A DNA stretch of 64,000 nucleotides from Leguminivora glycinivorella. Lineage: Eukaryota > Arthropoda > Insecta > Lepidoptera > Tortricidae. A model generated the notes under the pieces. It was not told where the DNA came from. It did not search any database and saw only the letters and a list, made by a program, of their open reading frames with translations. The stretch's first letter is position 1. Each line of letters opens with the position of its first letter. The translations under genes were made by a program, and so were the position numbers. Positions 22,865-34,199 of this stretch are shown one piece after another. The stretch lies in assembly GCF_023078275.1 (NCBI RefSeq), contig NC_062981.1:20018846-20082845 (forward strand), written 5' to 3'.

Positions 22865-23700
22865 AAAACGCTGGTAGCCTAGCGGTAAGTACGTGGGACT
22901 TTCGTTCCGGAGGTCGCGGGTTCGAACCCCGGGTCGCACCAATGAGTTTTTCAGAATTTAAATGTCATTTGATATTGAGCCGACTGGCATAATCAGAGAT
23001 GATGGCAAGAGGCCTGATGGAGTGTCCTTGGTCCCTTGGAGTATGGGACGAATGTTAGTGTGGGATGCTACCTGCGTAGACACATTGGCACCGTCTCACC
23101 TTCAACGGACCAAGATAAAAGCGGGCGCAGCGGCAGAGAGTGCCGAAATTTTGAAACGTAATAAATACAAAAGTCTTGGCAAAGAATACCTTTTTGTACC
23201 CTTTGGTGTAGAAACTCTAGGTCCATGGGGCCCCAGCGCGAACAAGTTGTTCACAGAAATCGCGAAGCGTCTGGTTGAGGTAACTGGTGATCGAAGAGGT
23301 TGCGACTTCCTCGCTCAACGTATCAGCATTGCGATACAGGGAGGAAATGTCGCCAGTATCCTTGGTACAATGCCTCAAGGGCCTATTTTAGACATTAGCT
23401 AGCTTTTAAGTTTAGTCTTAGTTTCTTATATAATTATGTAAATATGTTCATGTAAATAAAGAGTTTATAATACATAAAAAAAAAACGATATTTGCCAGTC
23501 GCTTTTCGGTGAAGGAAAACATCGTGAGGAAACTGGGCTAATCCCAAAAGGCCTAGTTACCCTTCGGGTTGGAAGGTCAGATGGCAGTCGCTAGTTAAAA
23601 CTAGTGCCTACGCCAAATCTTGTAATTAGTTGTCAAAGCGGACCCCAGGCTCCCATGAGCCGTGACAATATGCCAGGATAATGCAAGGAGGATGATGAGC
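22865..23700 (+). mobile_element. SINE split by a LINE 3' end
   Basis: Head with intact box B (GGTTCGAACCC) at 22865-22976, body and GATGATGAG tail at 23487-23700. The interruption at 22977-23486 is flanked by GATATT on both sides. Removing it restores a canonical SINE. Confidence 0.88.
22977..23486 (+). pseudogene. LINE 3' end (GVETLGPWGPSA family) inserted in a SINE
   Basis: A 510-bp insertion with TSD GATATT (22971-22976 and 23487-23492) and a poly(A) tail. It encodes about 140 C-terminal residues of a non-LTR polyprotein: KRPDGVSLVPWSMGRM, VWDATCVDTLAPSHL, FVPFGVETLGPWGPSANK, then FLAQRISIAIQGGN, ending at TAG 23400-23402. The reverse transcriptase lies upstream in complete elements and is absent here. 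The same family is found at 32640-32885 (minus), 36690-37045 and 58140-58235 (minus). Confidence 0.82.
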
Positions 23701-23712
23701 AGGCAGGCAATT

Positions 23713-23813
23713 ATGGTCGCGCGATAAATGATAAAACATCTGGCTGTCCCTATCGCACTTACTAATAGTGCGATAGGGACGGGCTGATATTTTATCGTCT
23801 ATCGCGCGACCAT
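23713..23813. repeat. Hairpin MITE, GGTCGCGCGATA ends
   Basis: A 101-bp near-perfect inverted repeat, ATGGTCGCGCGATA to TATCGCGCGACCAT, with GTCCCTATCGCAC arms at the centre. Confidence 0.78.
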
Positions 23814-24904
23814 GCTACCCGTGCAGAACGTAAAACATAATGGCATATTTTCTCCTCTTGAATGCTAAAGAAAACTAAAACAAACAAACATCGTACGCAA
23901 ACGCATGTTAGTTGTAAGTTGCATTGTGGTTTGTGGTAAACAACTTAATTAAGGTAAAATATGTTTGAGAGCGCACTATTCGCCAACAAACTGGTTCCAG
24001 TTTGGCGAAAAGAAAAAAATGTAATATAGTCATAAGTTTTTTTGAAATAAATAAAATAAAAATAAAATAAATCACCAGTATAATAATAACCAAGGTCTAA
24101 CCGGAATATCAAATGCATCGGTCACCACTGTCACCAGCCATTAACTATAATGTGATGCAACGTATAGAAAGTTATAGGAACACACATCACTTTCGTTTTC
24201 ACGGTCAGCCGTAGCGATTCGAATCGGAGCGAACCGAATGAGGTAGTAAAAGTATCTCGGACAGTATAATAACCGTTATTAAGACACGAATAATTAATAC
24301 ATTAATGCTATAACATAACCGGCCTTCGCCTGTGATTTAGAATAGGTGGTTAAAAGCTGTCCATTCTGTACAATAAACAGGATTTTTTGATACACGTGGT
24401 TACTTCTATAACTTGCTATTGAATTTATAACATAGAATTGATAATATATTAACAAATTATACTGACAAATGGGTTATATTTAAATGGTTTATATATAGTA
24501 CATTACATCAGAGGCCGGGAAAATGAGGATTTCCGACCAAGTGGGTATATAGTGGGTATAAGCCGGATAGGGATACGAGGCCGGGAATCTGTTTTCACGC
24601 CGAGGCATGTATAGTGCTTTTCTCAAACATACAATGAAATAAAAAAAAAAATGCTCTAAAGGACAATATTTTATAAAAAAAAGTTACTTTGCAGGCCTAG
24701 GCCTGAAAAATAATATGAAATCCCTTTACAGTCCTCTCGAGTTGTTGCGCCCAAAAAGCGATACTTCCCAGCCCATTTTAAGGAACGTAAAGACAATATT
24801 TCATTGCATGTTTGAGAAAAAAATATTTGTATTATATTAAATTGCAGATTAAAGGAAAAAAATGCATTGAAATGGAAATTTGTGGTGTTAACTAAACATG
24901 TAAA
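23814..24904. other. Intronic stretch, mostly unassigned
   Basis: No exon or bounded element recognised. Confidence 0.3.
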
Positions 24905-24975
24905 CCAAGGTTGATTTATATAAGATTTTACAATCTCCATACTAAGAATCGTAACCTCATTTTTTTGCGCCACCT

Positions 24976-25302
24976 GGGCCATTTAATTTTTTCAAAGTTG
25001 TCCACCCCACTTTTTTTGTAACATGGGTATTTTTTACGCGATTAATACTCAGAATCACGAGCTCTTTCGATCCTGATAGGAGAAAAAAATGTCCCAAGAT
25101 TTCCATACATTTTTTTGAACCTTCCATTCCGTTACCGCCATACAAAATGTATGGAAAAATGGTAACGGAATGGGAAAAAAACCTTGGGACACTTTTTTTC
25201 TCTCATTTGAATTGAAAGAGCTCGCGATTCTGAGTGGAAACCACATAAAAAAATCCAAATTCAAAAAAAAAGTGGGGTGGACAACTTTGAAAAAAATGGC
25301 CC
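24976..25302. mobile_element. MITE with 4-bp TSD, GGGCCATTT ends
   Basis: A 327-bp foldback element. Ends are GGGCCATTT with TTTCAAAGTTGTCCACCCC just inside, flanked by ACCT at 24972-24975 and 25303-25306. The larger relative at 48244-49845 shares the ends and also has a 4-bp TSD. No transposase. Confidence 0.83.
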
Positions 25303-25512
25303 ACCTATACTATCATAACTACACTGATGATGCCTACAATTTTTTTTTATATGTGTATTGACGTGATATCATGATATTAAAATAAAGAAGCATGTCATTG
25401 TCATTTGTTCTTATAAAAAATAAAACATGTGAAAACATTTGGGGAAAATATGATTTTGGCCACTTCCAGGTTGCGAAACAGTGCCATCTAGTTTTAAGTC
25501 TAAAGGCCCATA

Positions 25513-27533
25513 CCCATACAACCATTTCAGTCGCAAAATCTTCAAATCAGTAACTAACTGTCAAATGTGACATAACGCGTGGTAACGGCGTGCAAACAAT
25601 GCGACCGTATTGATACAATAACAAAATGTAGTCGTCGTGTGCACTCGTTACGGTAACAAAATGTGTACGAATTTGTGGCTGTCAATGTCACTGTCAGAAT
25701 GACTTTTAACGACACTTTATTAGTCGACGTTTGCACACATAACGGTAACAACATGTGGACGAATTTGTGGCTGTCATTGTCACTGTCAGAACGGTTTCTG
25801 ACAGTGACATTGACAGAATTTGTACACACATGTGTAGGTCTGATTACCGAACTGCTCCTAAACCACTGTATCCGCAAATGACAATCTGAAATACGAAGGT
25901 TTCTCAAACTGTCTTGTGAAGTTGTGGACTGGTTGCTTTGAATCATTTAAATATGAGCGAATTAAATAATAATAAACGACGACGACCATTTAAGCACTCT
26001 TCGACATTTTATAGAAATGTGGGAAAGTTAAGAAAAGTGCAGAATGATAATACAAATAGATAAGCACTTTATAGTTACTTAATGTATTAAATATATAATT
26101 TTTAATTCTTATTGATAAAAATGAAGTGTAGTGTTGCTTTACACAATAAAAGTAGGAATCAAATGAAATAGAGTATTTACTGTGATATTAATAGAATTTC
26201 TGTTGCGCAATGATAGTTTTTTTCAGTACAGTACAGATGCTGCTTTTTTTAACGCAGTAGTGCGAGCAAATCAAGCAATGATTCATTTCTTGTCTGGTCG
26301 AAACTTTTAGCTTAGATTTAGGTACTGAAAATCGTCGTACGATACACGTGCGAAAAGGACATTCACAACTCGTGTCGATTTAAAACACTCCCTTCGTTCG
26401 TGTATTAATTTATTGCTACTCGTATCGATTTTCCTCTTTTCCGCACTCGTATCTACAAGTATTTTGTTTGGGTTACAAAAAAACACATTATTTACTCTAC
26501 TACGTTTTATTTATGTCTCTTTAACATTACAAATTTGTAGACACTTATCTATACAAAAATCTTGACAAAAGAAGTACAGATCACTGAAATGAATGTTGAT
26601 AGTAATATTAATGAAGACTACTTCAACAAGTGTCAATTGTGAAATGCCGCACAATACTAGTTGCTCTATAGAAGACCATAATAATATTATCCCCGATCCT
26701 TTACAACCCAGCAGCTCGGTACGCACGTTACAATTTTTTTCTAATCTTCTTTAGTGAGGGCAACTGAGTACGACGGCATATTTAATTGTTTATAAAGTTT
26801 GAGGATACCTGAAAAAAATGAATACAAGAAGCCATTCTGCTTTCGATCACGCGTGTACGCTGCGACCATTTTGCGACCGTTTGTTGACCGTTTGGTGACC
26901 GTTTGGCGACTGTTTTTTACATGGAATATTACCGTCTTAATCCATATTTTAACAACTTTATTGGTTTTCTAGGCATTATTTTTATTATTTCAGTATAGTA
27001 TATGCACCAGAGCACTAAAACTTCACCAATCAATATACATAACACGCAAACACCGAGTAGTCAATAATATTATTACTGGTTAAACTGAGGTAAATTGATG
27101 GCGCGTTGATAAATTTAGACTTATTTTATGAAATCACTCGAGCAATTTAATTGGCCATGGTAATTAGCCCACATTATATTACAAATGCAAACAATACTTA
27201 TTTATCTTTAACAAATTCTTACGCCATTACATTTTAATGTCAAATGATTTTATTTCTTTTTTACTTTGACGTCTCTGACAGTCGCCATTTGAAAAGAATG
27301 AAATGAACGAATGATTTTGGGAAAGTAGTCGCCAAACGGTAACAATGTGTGCACGCGTAGTGCACACTTCTGTCACTTCTGTGACCATTTGTGCCTGTTA
27401 CCAATCGTCCCCATTTGGGTCGCCGCGACTAAACGTCGACCGTACTGCGACTAAGCATTGAGACCCGAAGACCTGTGTGTACACAAAATAGGAGGATTTG
27501 CGTAGGAACGGCGACCGATTATGGTTATATGGG
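25513..27533 (+). mobile_element. 2.0-kb terminal-inverted-repeat element X, left copy
   Basis: A 2021-bp unit with ends CCCATACAACCAT and ATGGTTATATGGG, forming the left arm of a 4.1-kb palindrome. It has no transposase-like frame. It contains short tandem GCGACCGTTT-like units (about 26865-26920) and repeated TGACAGTGACATTGACAG blocks near the outer end. The 130- and 71-residue frames within show no recognised domain. Non-autonomous DNA element, superfamily undetermined, with no clear TSD. Confidence 0.7.
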
Positions 27534-27600
27534 ACATTTCAGGGGTACGCTTTTTTGTATGGGCTTTGTCTGACCCGTATTCTAATGGTCCTTGATGTAA

Positions 27601-29613
27601 CCCATATAACCATAATCGGTCGCCGTTCCTACGCAAATCCTCCTATTTTGTGTACACACAGGTCTTCGGGTCTCAATGTTTAGTCGCAGTACGGTCGACG
27701 TTTAGTCGCGGCGACCCAAATGGGGACGATTGGTAACAGGCACAAATGGTCACAGAAGTGTGCACTACGCGTGCACACATTGTTACCGTTTGGCGACTAC
27801 TTTCCCAAAATCATTCGTTCATTTCATTCTTTTCAAATGGCGACTGTCAGAGACGTCAAAGTAAAAAAGAAATAAAATCATTTGACATTCAAATGTAATG
27901 GCGTAAGAATTTGTTAAAGATAAATATTGTTTGCATATGTAATATAATGTGGGCTAATTACCATGGCCAATTAAATTGCTCGAGTGATTTCATAAAATAA
28001 GTCTAAATTAATCAACGCGCCATCAATTTACCTCAGTTTAACCAGTAATAATATTATTGACTACTCGGTGTTTGCGTGTTATGTATATTGATTGGTGAAG
28101 TTTTAGTGCTCCGGTGCATATACTATACTGAAATAATAAAAATAATGCCTAGAAAACCAATAAAGTTGTTAAAATATGGATTAAGACGGTAATATTCCAT
28201 GTAAAAAACAGTCGCCAAACGGTCACTAAACGGTCGACAAACGGTCGCAAAATGGTCGCAGCGTACACGCGTGACCGAAAGCAGTGAATATTTATATGGC
28301 TTCTTGTATTAATTTTTTCCAGGTATCCTCAAACTTTATAAACAATTAAATATGCCGTCGTACTCAGTTGCCCTCACTAAAGAAGATTTAAAAAAAAATG
28401 TAACGTGTGTACCGAGCTGCTGGGTTGTAAAGGATCGGGGATCATATTATTATGGTCTTCTATAGAGCAACTAGTATTTTGCGGTATTTCACAATTGACA
28501 CTTGTTGAAGTAGTCGTCAATAATATTACTATCAACATTAATTTCAGAGATCTGTACTTCTTTTGTCAAGATTTTTGTATAGATAAGTGTCTACAAATTT
28601 GTAATGTTAAAGAGACATAAATAAAACGTAGTAGAGTAAATAATGTGTTTTTTTTGTAACCCAAACAAAATACTTGTAGATACGAGTGCGGAAAAGAGGA
28701 AAATCGATACGAGTAGCGATAAATTAATACACGAACGAAGGGAGTGTTTTAAATCGACACGAGTTGTGAATGTCCTTTTCGCACGTGTATAGTACGACGA
28801 TTTTCAGTACCTAAATCTAAGCTAAGAGTTTCGACCAGACAAGAAATGAATCATTGCTTGATTTCCTCGCACTACTGCGTGTAAAAAGCAGCATCTGTAC
28901 TGAAAAAAACTATCATTGCGCAACAGAAATTCTATTAATATCACAGTAAATACTCTATTTCATTTGATTCCTACTTTTATTGTGTAAAGCAACACTGCAC
29001 TTCATTTTTATCAATAAGAATTAAAAATTATATGTTTAATACATTAAGTAACTATAAAGTGCTTATCTATTTGTATTATCATTCTGCACTTTTCTTAACT
29101 TTCCCACATTTCTATAAAATGTCGAAGAGTGCTTATATGGTCGTCGTCGTTTATTATTATTTAATTCGCTCATATTTAAATGATTCAAAGCAACCAGTCC
29201 ACAACTTCACAAGAAAGTTTGAGAAACCTTCGTATTTCAGATTGTCATTTGCGGATACAGTGGTTTAGGAGCAGTTCGGTAATCAGACCTACACATGTGT
29301 GTACAAATTCTGTCAATGTCACTGTCAGAAACCGTTCTGACAGTGACAATGACAGCCACAAATTCGTCCACATGTTGTTACCGTTATGTGTGCAAACGTC
29401 GACTAATAAAGTGTCGTTAAAAGTCATTCTGACAGTGACATTGACAGCCACAAATTCGTACACATTTTGTTACCGTAACGAGTGCACACGACGACTACAT
29501 TTTGTTACTGTAACAATACGGTCGCATTGTTTGCACGACGTTACCACGCGTTATGTCACATTTGACAGTTAGTTACTGATTTGAAGATTTTGCGACTGAA
29601 ATGGTTGTATGGG
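27601..29613 (-). mobile_element. 2.0-kb element X, right copy (inverted)
   Basis: A 2013-bp reverse complement of the left copy with scattered substitutions and small indels. By eye about 95% identical (the paired 71-residue frames at 26511-26726 and 28405-28620 differ at 5 residues). The 67-bp spacer 27534-27600 is host repeat R. Confidence 0.72.
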
Positions 29614-29765
29614 AAACTTATACTTTATAAAATATAATTTTAACAGGTATAGCTCCAAATACTGGAAATAATATTACCACTGCGACTAAGGGCGGAGGCT
29701 GTGACAACAAGAAAGTTATCTCCACATAAAGTAAGGATCACTGATTTGATAGAATGATTTCTTTA

Positions 29766-29975
29766 AGGTACAGCGGGGCAAATCTCGACTGGGGGACAAT
29801 TGTAACTAATCCATTTTTTCCATTATTACACTATGATGTTGAATTCTACATGTATCCACTGAACACGCTATATATAACCGGTGGACACTCTATTTAATAA
29901 TGCAAACATTGTAAAACATGGAAAAAATTGACCAGTTACATTTGCCTTCCAGTTGAGATTTGCCCCGCTGTATCT
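29766..29975. mobile_element. TA-flanked MITE, AGGTACAGCGGGGC family, copy 1
   Basis: Inverted ends AGGTACAGCGGGGCAAATCT with TA on both sides, as for Tc1/mariner-type MITEs. Confidence 0.8.
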
Positions 29976-30099
29976 TACGCATTTTCCTTCAAATAATGTT
30001 GTATGTGTGGTTACAGTGCCACTCTTGGCAATTAAGGGATTGAAAGAAAACAAAATTGTGACATTGCAATGACAGCTAGGTTGCCAGCCTCTCGCCTAC

Positions 30100-30419
30100 G
30101 CCACAATATTCCTCAGTCGACTTCTACGACACCCACGGAAAAAAAGGGAGTGGTGAAATTACTGATGTGCTGATAGCAAGTTTTCAAAATTCTGACATTT
30201 TCACATAGGAAAACTTCGGAAACTTTCCATACTTTGTATGGACAACTACTGTTTTAGCCGGCTTCGTGACATAAATTATAATTTATTTCATTTACCTGTT
30301 GAAAAGTGATCTCCTTCGTGAAATCATCGCAAATATGGATTATTTGGCGATGAATGTGAACGCTTTGAAAGCGGAATTAAGAAAAAGAGTCCTAAAAATA
30401 TGATGATAAGTTATTTATA
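30100..30419. other. Intronic stretch between two MITE copies
   Basis: Nothing supported. Confidence 0.3.
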
Positions 30420-30633
30420 AGGTACAGCGGGGCAAATCTCGACTGGGGGACAATTGTAACTAATCCCTTTTTCCCATTATTACACTATGATGTTGAGTTC
30501 TAGATGTATCCACTGAACACGCCTATCATATATAACCGGTAGACACTCTATTTAATAATGCACACTTTGTAAAACATGGAAAAAATGGACCAGTTACATT
30601 TGCCCCCCAGTCGAGATTTGCCCCGCTGTACCT
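30420..30633. mobile_element. TA-flanked MITE, AGGTACAGCGGGGC family, copy 2
   Basis: The same orientation and nearly the same sequence as 29766-29975, 445 bp downstream, again flanked by TA. Confidence 0.82.
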
Positions 30634-30943
30634 TAATTAATAATCTAGATATTGTGTATAATTAATTAATGAGATTTAAAACTTTGTTTCGGCGCCGATC
30701 TTATAAATCGCCTTAAACTTTGACAGCTATATCTCTGGACCTTACTCAACAGTGGCGCCAACTGGTGAGCAAAAAAACGGTAGCCCCCTTCTTAACCCGT
30801 CGCTACACGGGCACAAACATTCACAATATTGAATTGTTGGACTCTTGGATCGTTACCAAACTACCTTAGTCTCTACAATTCTTTGTTCAACGCATGACCT
30901 ATGTGTCTGTGACTGTACGCAATGAGAACGAATCTTCACATCA

Positions 30944-31101
30944 GGCCCCGTAGCCGAATGGCATTTCTCCGACGCCAAACGAAAGCGATACGCCGCTGGC
31001 TCTGTCGCGCCAATACGCAAGCGCGATAGAGATAGATATCTACTAGCGCTTCGTTTCGTGAGCGTTTCGTGAGCGATTGTGCCATTCGGCTAGCCACCCT
31101 G
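30944..31101 (+). mobile_element. GTAGCCGAATGGC-family element, intact copy
   Basis: A 158-bp element from GGCCCCGTAGCCGAATGGCA to TGCCATTCGGCTAGCC. Exact inverted duplicate of 32886-33043. No ORF. Other members lie at 7476, 37887, 41774 and 52859. Confidence 0.82.
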
Positions 31102-31204
31102 TAATCCTAGCACGCACAAATCGAAGAAAGTGTAACGCAGGTGTGGATAGCATAAGCCTACGGATTCGGTTCTGCCTTTACCTATATTAAGGAATTTGTG
31201 ACTT

Positions 31205-31341
31205 GTACAGTCAACCAATTGGAACCCTAGGCCACTGTAGAACTATGTCATAGTGACGTTATAAATCAGATTGTAAGAAATCTCTTACTGCTTGTTATTT
31301 TGACGTGGTTGTGGCCTAGGGTTCCAATTGGTTGACTGTAC
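31205..31341. mobile_element. MITE, CAGTCAACCAATTGG family, copy 3
   Basis: A 137-bp intact inverted-repeat copy, ends GTACAGTCAACCAATTGGAA and complement. Confidence 0.82.
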
Positions 31342-31354
31342 AAGTAGGTGCTAC

Positions 31355-31544
31355 AGTCATCATCCTCATCCTCCTTGCGTTATCCCGGCATTTGCCACGG
31401 CTCATGGGAGCCTGGGGTCCGCTTTGATAACTAATCCCAAGATTTGGCGCAGGCACTAGTTTTTACGAAAGCAACTTCATCTGACCTTCCAACCTGAAGG
31501 GTAAACTAGACCTTATTGGAATTACTCCGGTTTCCTCACGATGT
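31355..31544 (-). mobile_element. SINE, 3' half
   Basis: Tail (CATCATCCTC) to GGTTTCCTCACGATG on the + strand. The head is missing. Confidence 0.8.
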
Positions 31545-31716
31545 TAGGTGGTACCGGTCAATATTTCTTTTTGAAGTGATATTTGTAATGCGACTTCCAA
31601 CTGACATGAGTTTTACGCTCACTAACAGCGTTAAACGTTTAACGCTCAGTATTGCCAACTCGAATTTTGAAATATCCCTTCCTATTTTCACTTCCAAATT
31701 TAGAATTCACTTCTTC
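31545..31716 (+). repeat. Dispersed repeat shared with 58921-59065
   Basis: Contains AACGTTTAACGCTCAG-like and TATTGCCAACTCGAATTTTG blocks that recur at 58970-59010. Confidence 0.55.
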
Positions 31717-31861
31717 GGCCAATAGTCCACTATTATATATTTATCATAGAAATATGATCATAGGCTGTTGCCGTCCTTTTTCTTCACGTTGGAGAAAAAG
31801 GGAGGCATACAGACCTATGATCATATTTCTATGATAAACATATGATAGTGGACTATCGGCC
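31717..31861. mobile_element. Foldback MITE, GGCC...GGCC
   Basis: A 145-bp inverted repeat with long arms (TTTATCATAGAAATATGATC and complement) and GATAGTGGACTAT-type ends. Confidence 0.78.
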
Positions 31862-31901
31862 TTCCGCGCGGAGGGACTCCTCACTACACGCTCTTTTTTT
31901 T

Positions 31902-32470
31902 AGGGTTCCGTAGTCAACTAGGAACCCTTATAGTTTCGCCATGTCTGTCTGTCCGTCCGTCCGTCCGTCCGTCCGTCCGTCCGTCCGTCCGTCCGTCCGC
32001 GGATAATCTCAGTAACCGTTAGCACTAGAAAGCTGAAATTTGGTACCAATATGTATATCAATCACGCCAACAAAGTGCAAAAATAAAAAATGGAAAAAAA
32101 TGTTTTATTAGGGTACCCCCCCCTACATGTAAAGTGGCGGCTGATTTTTTTTTTTCATTCCAACCCCAACGTGTGATATATTGTTGGATAGGTATTTAAA
32201 AATGAATAAGGGTTTGCTAAGATCGTTTTTTGATAATATAAATATTTTCGGAAATAATCGCTCCTAAAGGAAAAAAAAGTGCGTCCCCCCCCTCTAACTT
32301 TTGAACCATATGTTTAAAAAATATGAAAAAAATCACAAAAGTAGAGCTTTATAAAGACTTTCTAGGAAAATTGTTTTGAACTTGATAGGTTCAATAGTTT
32401 TTGAGAAAAATACGGAAAACTACGGAACCCTACACTGAGCGTGGCCCGACACGCTCTTGGCCGGTTTTTT
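31902..32470 (+). mobile_element. Helitron-like element with (TCCG)n, copy 1
   Basis: Starts AGGGTTCCGTAGTCAACTAG, has a TCTG/TCCG microsatellite (31943-31999) and ends near a GAGCGTG/CACGCTC hairpin followed by TTGGCCGGTTTTTT. The same body recurs at 57511-58053. A hairpin just before the 3' end is Helitron-like, but the terminus is not a clean CTRR, so the class is tentative. Confidence 0.55.
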
Positions 32471-32639
32471 CATGGAACTGTTTACATCTTTGTAAGTTTT
32501 TTTCACTAAATACATTAGGTATAGTCCAGTAATAAGCATTTGTGCTAACGATGAAAATATGTGCCTCTTGTTATGCCGGTAACAAATGCCGGACTTTTTG
32601 CCTTATTCAATAACTAACCATGTAAATTAATCTAAATCT

Positions 32640-32885
32640 AAATATAGCCTAAATTAAAACTAAAATAAAAATTCCCCTTCGGCAATGTTCCGTAGATGCT
32701 GGCAGCATTACCTCGCTGAATCGCAACGCTTATGCGCTGAGCGAGGAAGCTGCCAGCTCTATGGTCCCCAGTGGCATCAATAATTTTTTAGACAGCGCCC
32801 CATGAAGTTTCTTGGCACTTGGACCCCACGGGCCAAGAGTTTCAACGCCAAAAGCAACAAAAGTGTACTGATTCAATTGACATTT
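32640..32885 (-). pseudogene. LINE 3' end, GVETLGPWGPSA family (minus strand)
   Basis: The minus strand reads YTFVAFGVETLGPWGPSAKK and a decayed ISVAIQRGNAASI block. Broken by frameshifts. The identical GTAGCC element abuts it at 32886. Confidence 0.7.
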
Positions 32886-33043
32886 CAGGGTGGCTAGCCG
32901 AATGGCACAATCGCTCACGAAACGCTCACGAAACGAAGCGCTAGTAGATATCTATCTCTATCGCGCTTGCGTATTGGCGCGACAGAGCCAGCGGCGTATC
33001 GCTTTCGTTTGGCGTCGGAGAAATGCCATTCGGCTACGGGGCC
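32886..33043 (-). mobile_element. GTAGCCGAATGGC-family element, inverted identical copy
   Basis: 158 bp, identical base for base to the reverse complement of 30944-31101 by direct reading. Confidence 0.85.
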
Positions 33044-33566
33044 AGTTACCTATAGTTTTGAAAAGCTAAATAAACGTTAGCTACGCTTTTGATTTTTTGG
33101 AAACCTTTGCTTCACTCGGGTGTATTAGCACGACTTTTAAACTGTAGTTTGCCCTTGAAAAACAAACTATTCTAAAATTGCCAAAGCAAGTGAATACCGA
33201 TTTTCCCAGCTATGGTTATGTCATAGTTCACCACTAATTTATTTTACCACCATATCCCATTCACTCTCAGCATGTATCGGTCAGTAGACTAGGTGTACAT
33301 TTTGTGGGCTATACCATACCATAGACTAATAAGAAAGGACAAAGTGGTCACTCCATCCATCAGAGCTGTTACTATTATTTTCGTAGTCCACAAAGTAGCA
33401 TTAATATAGAATATAAAGATTCAAATAATAATAATCTATGTTGAAAAAATCACTTCAAGACCAGGGAGGAAATAGTCGAGAGCGTTAGTATGGTGAATTG
33501 ACCGCTCCTGTTGCGTCTTAATTCATAGATGTCTCCTATGAAAATAATAATTTATGCGTTTTGGTA
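33044..33566. other. Intronic stretch without recognised features
   Basis: Nothing supported. Confidence 0.3.
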
Positions 33567-33860
33567 AGAAGCGCTGGTGGCTTAGCGGTAAGACCGTGCG
33601 ACTTTAGATCCGGAGGTTGCGGGTTCGAACCCCGGCTCGTACCAATGAGTTTTTCGGAACTTATGTGCGAAATGTCATTTGTTATTTGCCAGAGGAAACC
33701 GGACTAATTCCAACAAGGCCTAGTTACCCTCCGGTTTGAAGGTCAGATGGCAGTCGCTTTCGTAAAACTAGTGTCCACGCCAAACCTAGGAATAGCTGTC
33801 AAAGCGGACCCCAGGCTCCCATGAGCCATGGAAAATGCCGGGATAACACATGATGATGAT
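33567..33860 (+). mobile_element. SINE, near full length with internal deletion
   Basis: Head AAGCGCTGGTGGCTTAGCGG, box B GGTTCGAACCC (33622-33632), body and a (ATG)n-type tail. About 30 bp (GCTTTTCGGTGAAGG...) is missing in the middle. Confidence 0.86.
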
Positions 33861-34199
33861 GTTTTTTGGTAAAAAGTAAGAACACTGCTGATTGGAGTGA
33901 GCATTCTATCCTTACTTATTCCTCTGTACCCTCTATGGTTATACAAGATTTCCAGTCACGCAAACTCAGGCTAGAAACAGGCTGGCAGTGACCTTTAGCC
34001 CTTCTCCGTGACCTCAGCCTGACCTCTTACTAGAAATAGGGCCAGGTAATTACTCTTAGAACCTACGTTTATGGGCTATATTACAATCTGATTGGTTTAA
34101 TCAAGTCGTTAAATGATAAAAATAAGTTGCCTTATTTTTCAAGTCTAAGCGTTTTGGTAGTTAATTGGATTAATTCAACTATAGTTATTTGTTTTACAA

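Larger units (their letters stand above)
24905..29660. mobile_element. Host repeat R, copy 1, with nested insertions
   Basis: Pieces at 24905-24975, 25303-25512, 27534-27600 and probably 29614-29645 match, in order, the repeat seen at 61125-61450 and (minus strand) 55380-55715. Shared blocks are CCATACTAAG, CTATCATAACTACACTGATG, CACTTCCAGG, GCCATCTAGTTTTAAG and ATTTCAGGGGTACG. The insertions are the 327-bp MITE and two 2.0-kb elements. Confidence 0.7.

Noticed and set aside
25554..25946. A 130-residue frame duplicated at 29180-29572, and the 71-residue pair at 26511 and 28405
   Set aside because: They are preserved because the DNA is duplicated in the palindrome. No recognised domain, and no excess of silent differences visible.
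25513..29613. Palindrome as a sequencing or assembly hairpin artefact
   Set aside because: The arms differ by many substitutions and indels, and the spacer and flank are explained by a repeat found elsewhere, so a simple fold-back read is unlikely. Long reads would settle it.
33567..33640. tRNA gene (box A and box B at SINE heads)
   Set aside because: Repeated attached to a common SINE body and lacking full tRNA folding, so it is SINE promoter sequence.
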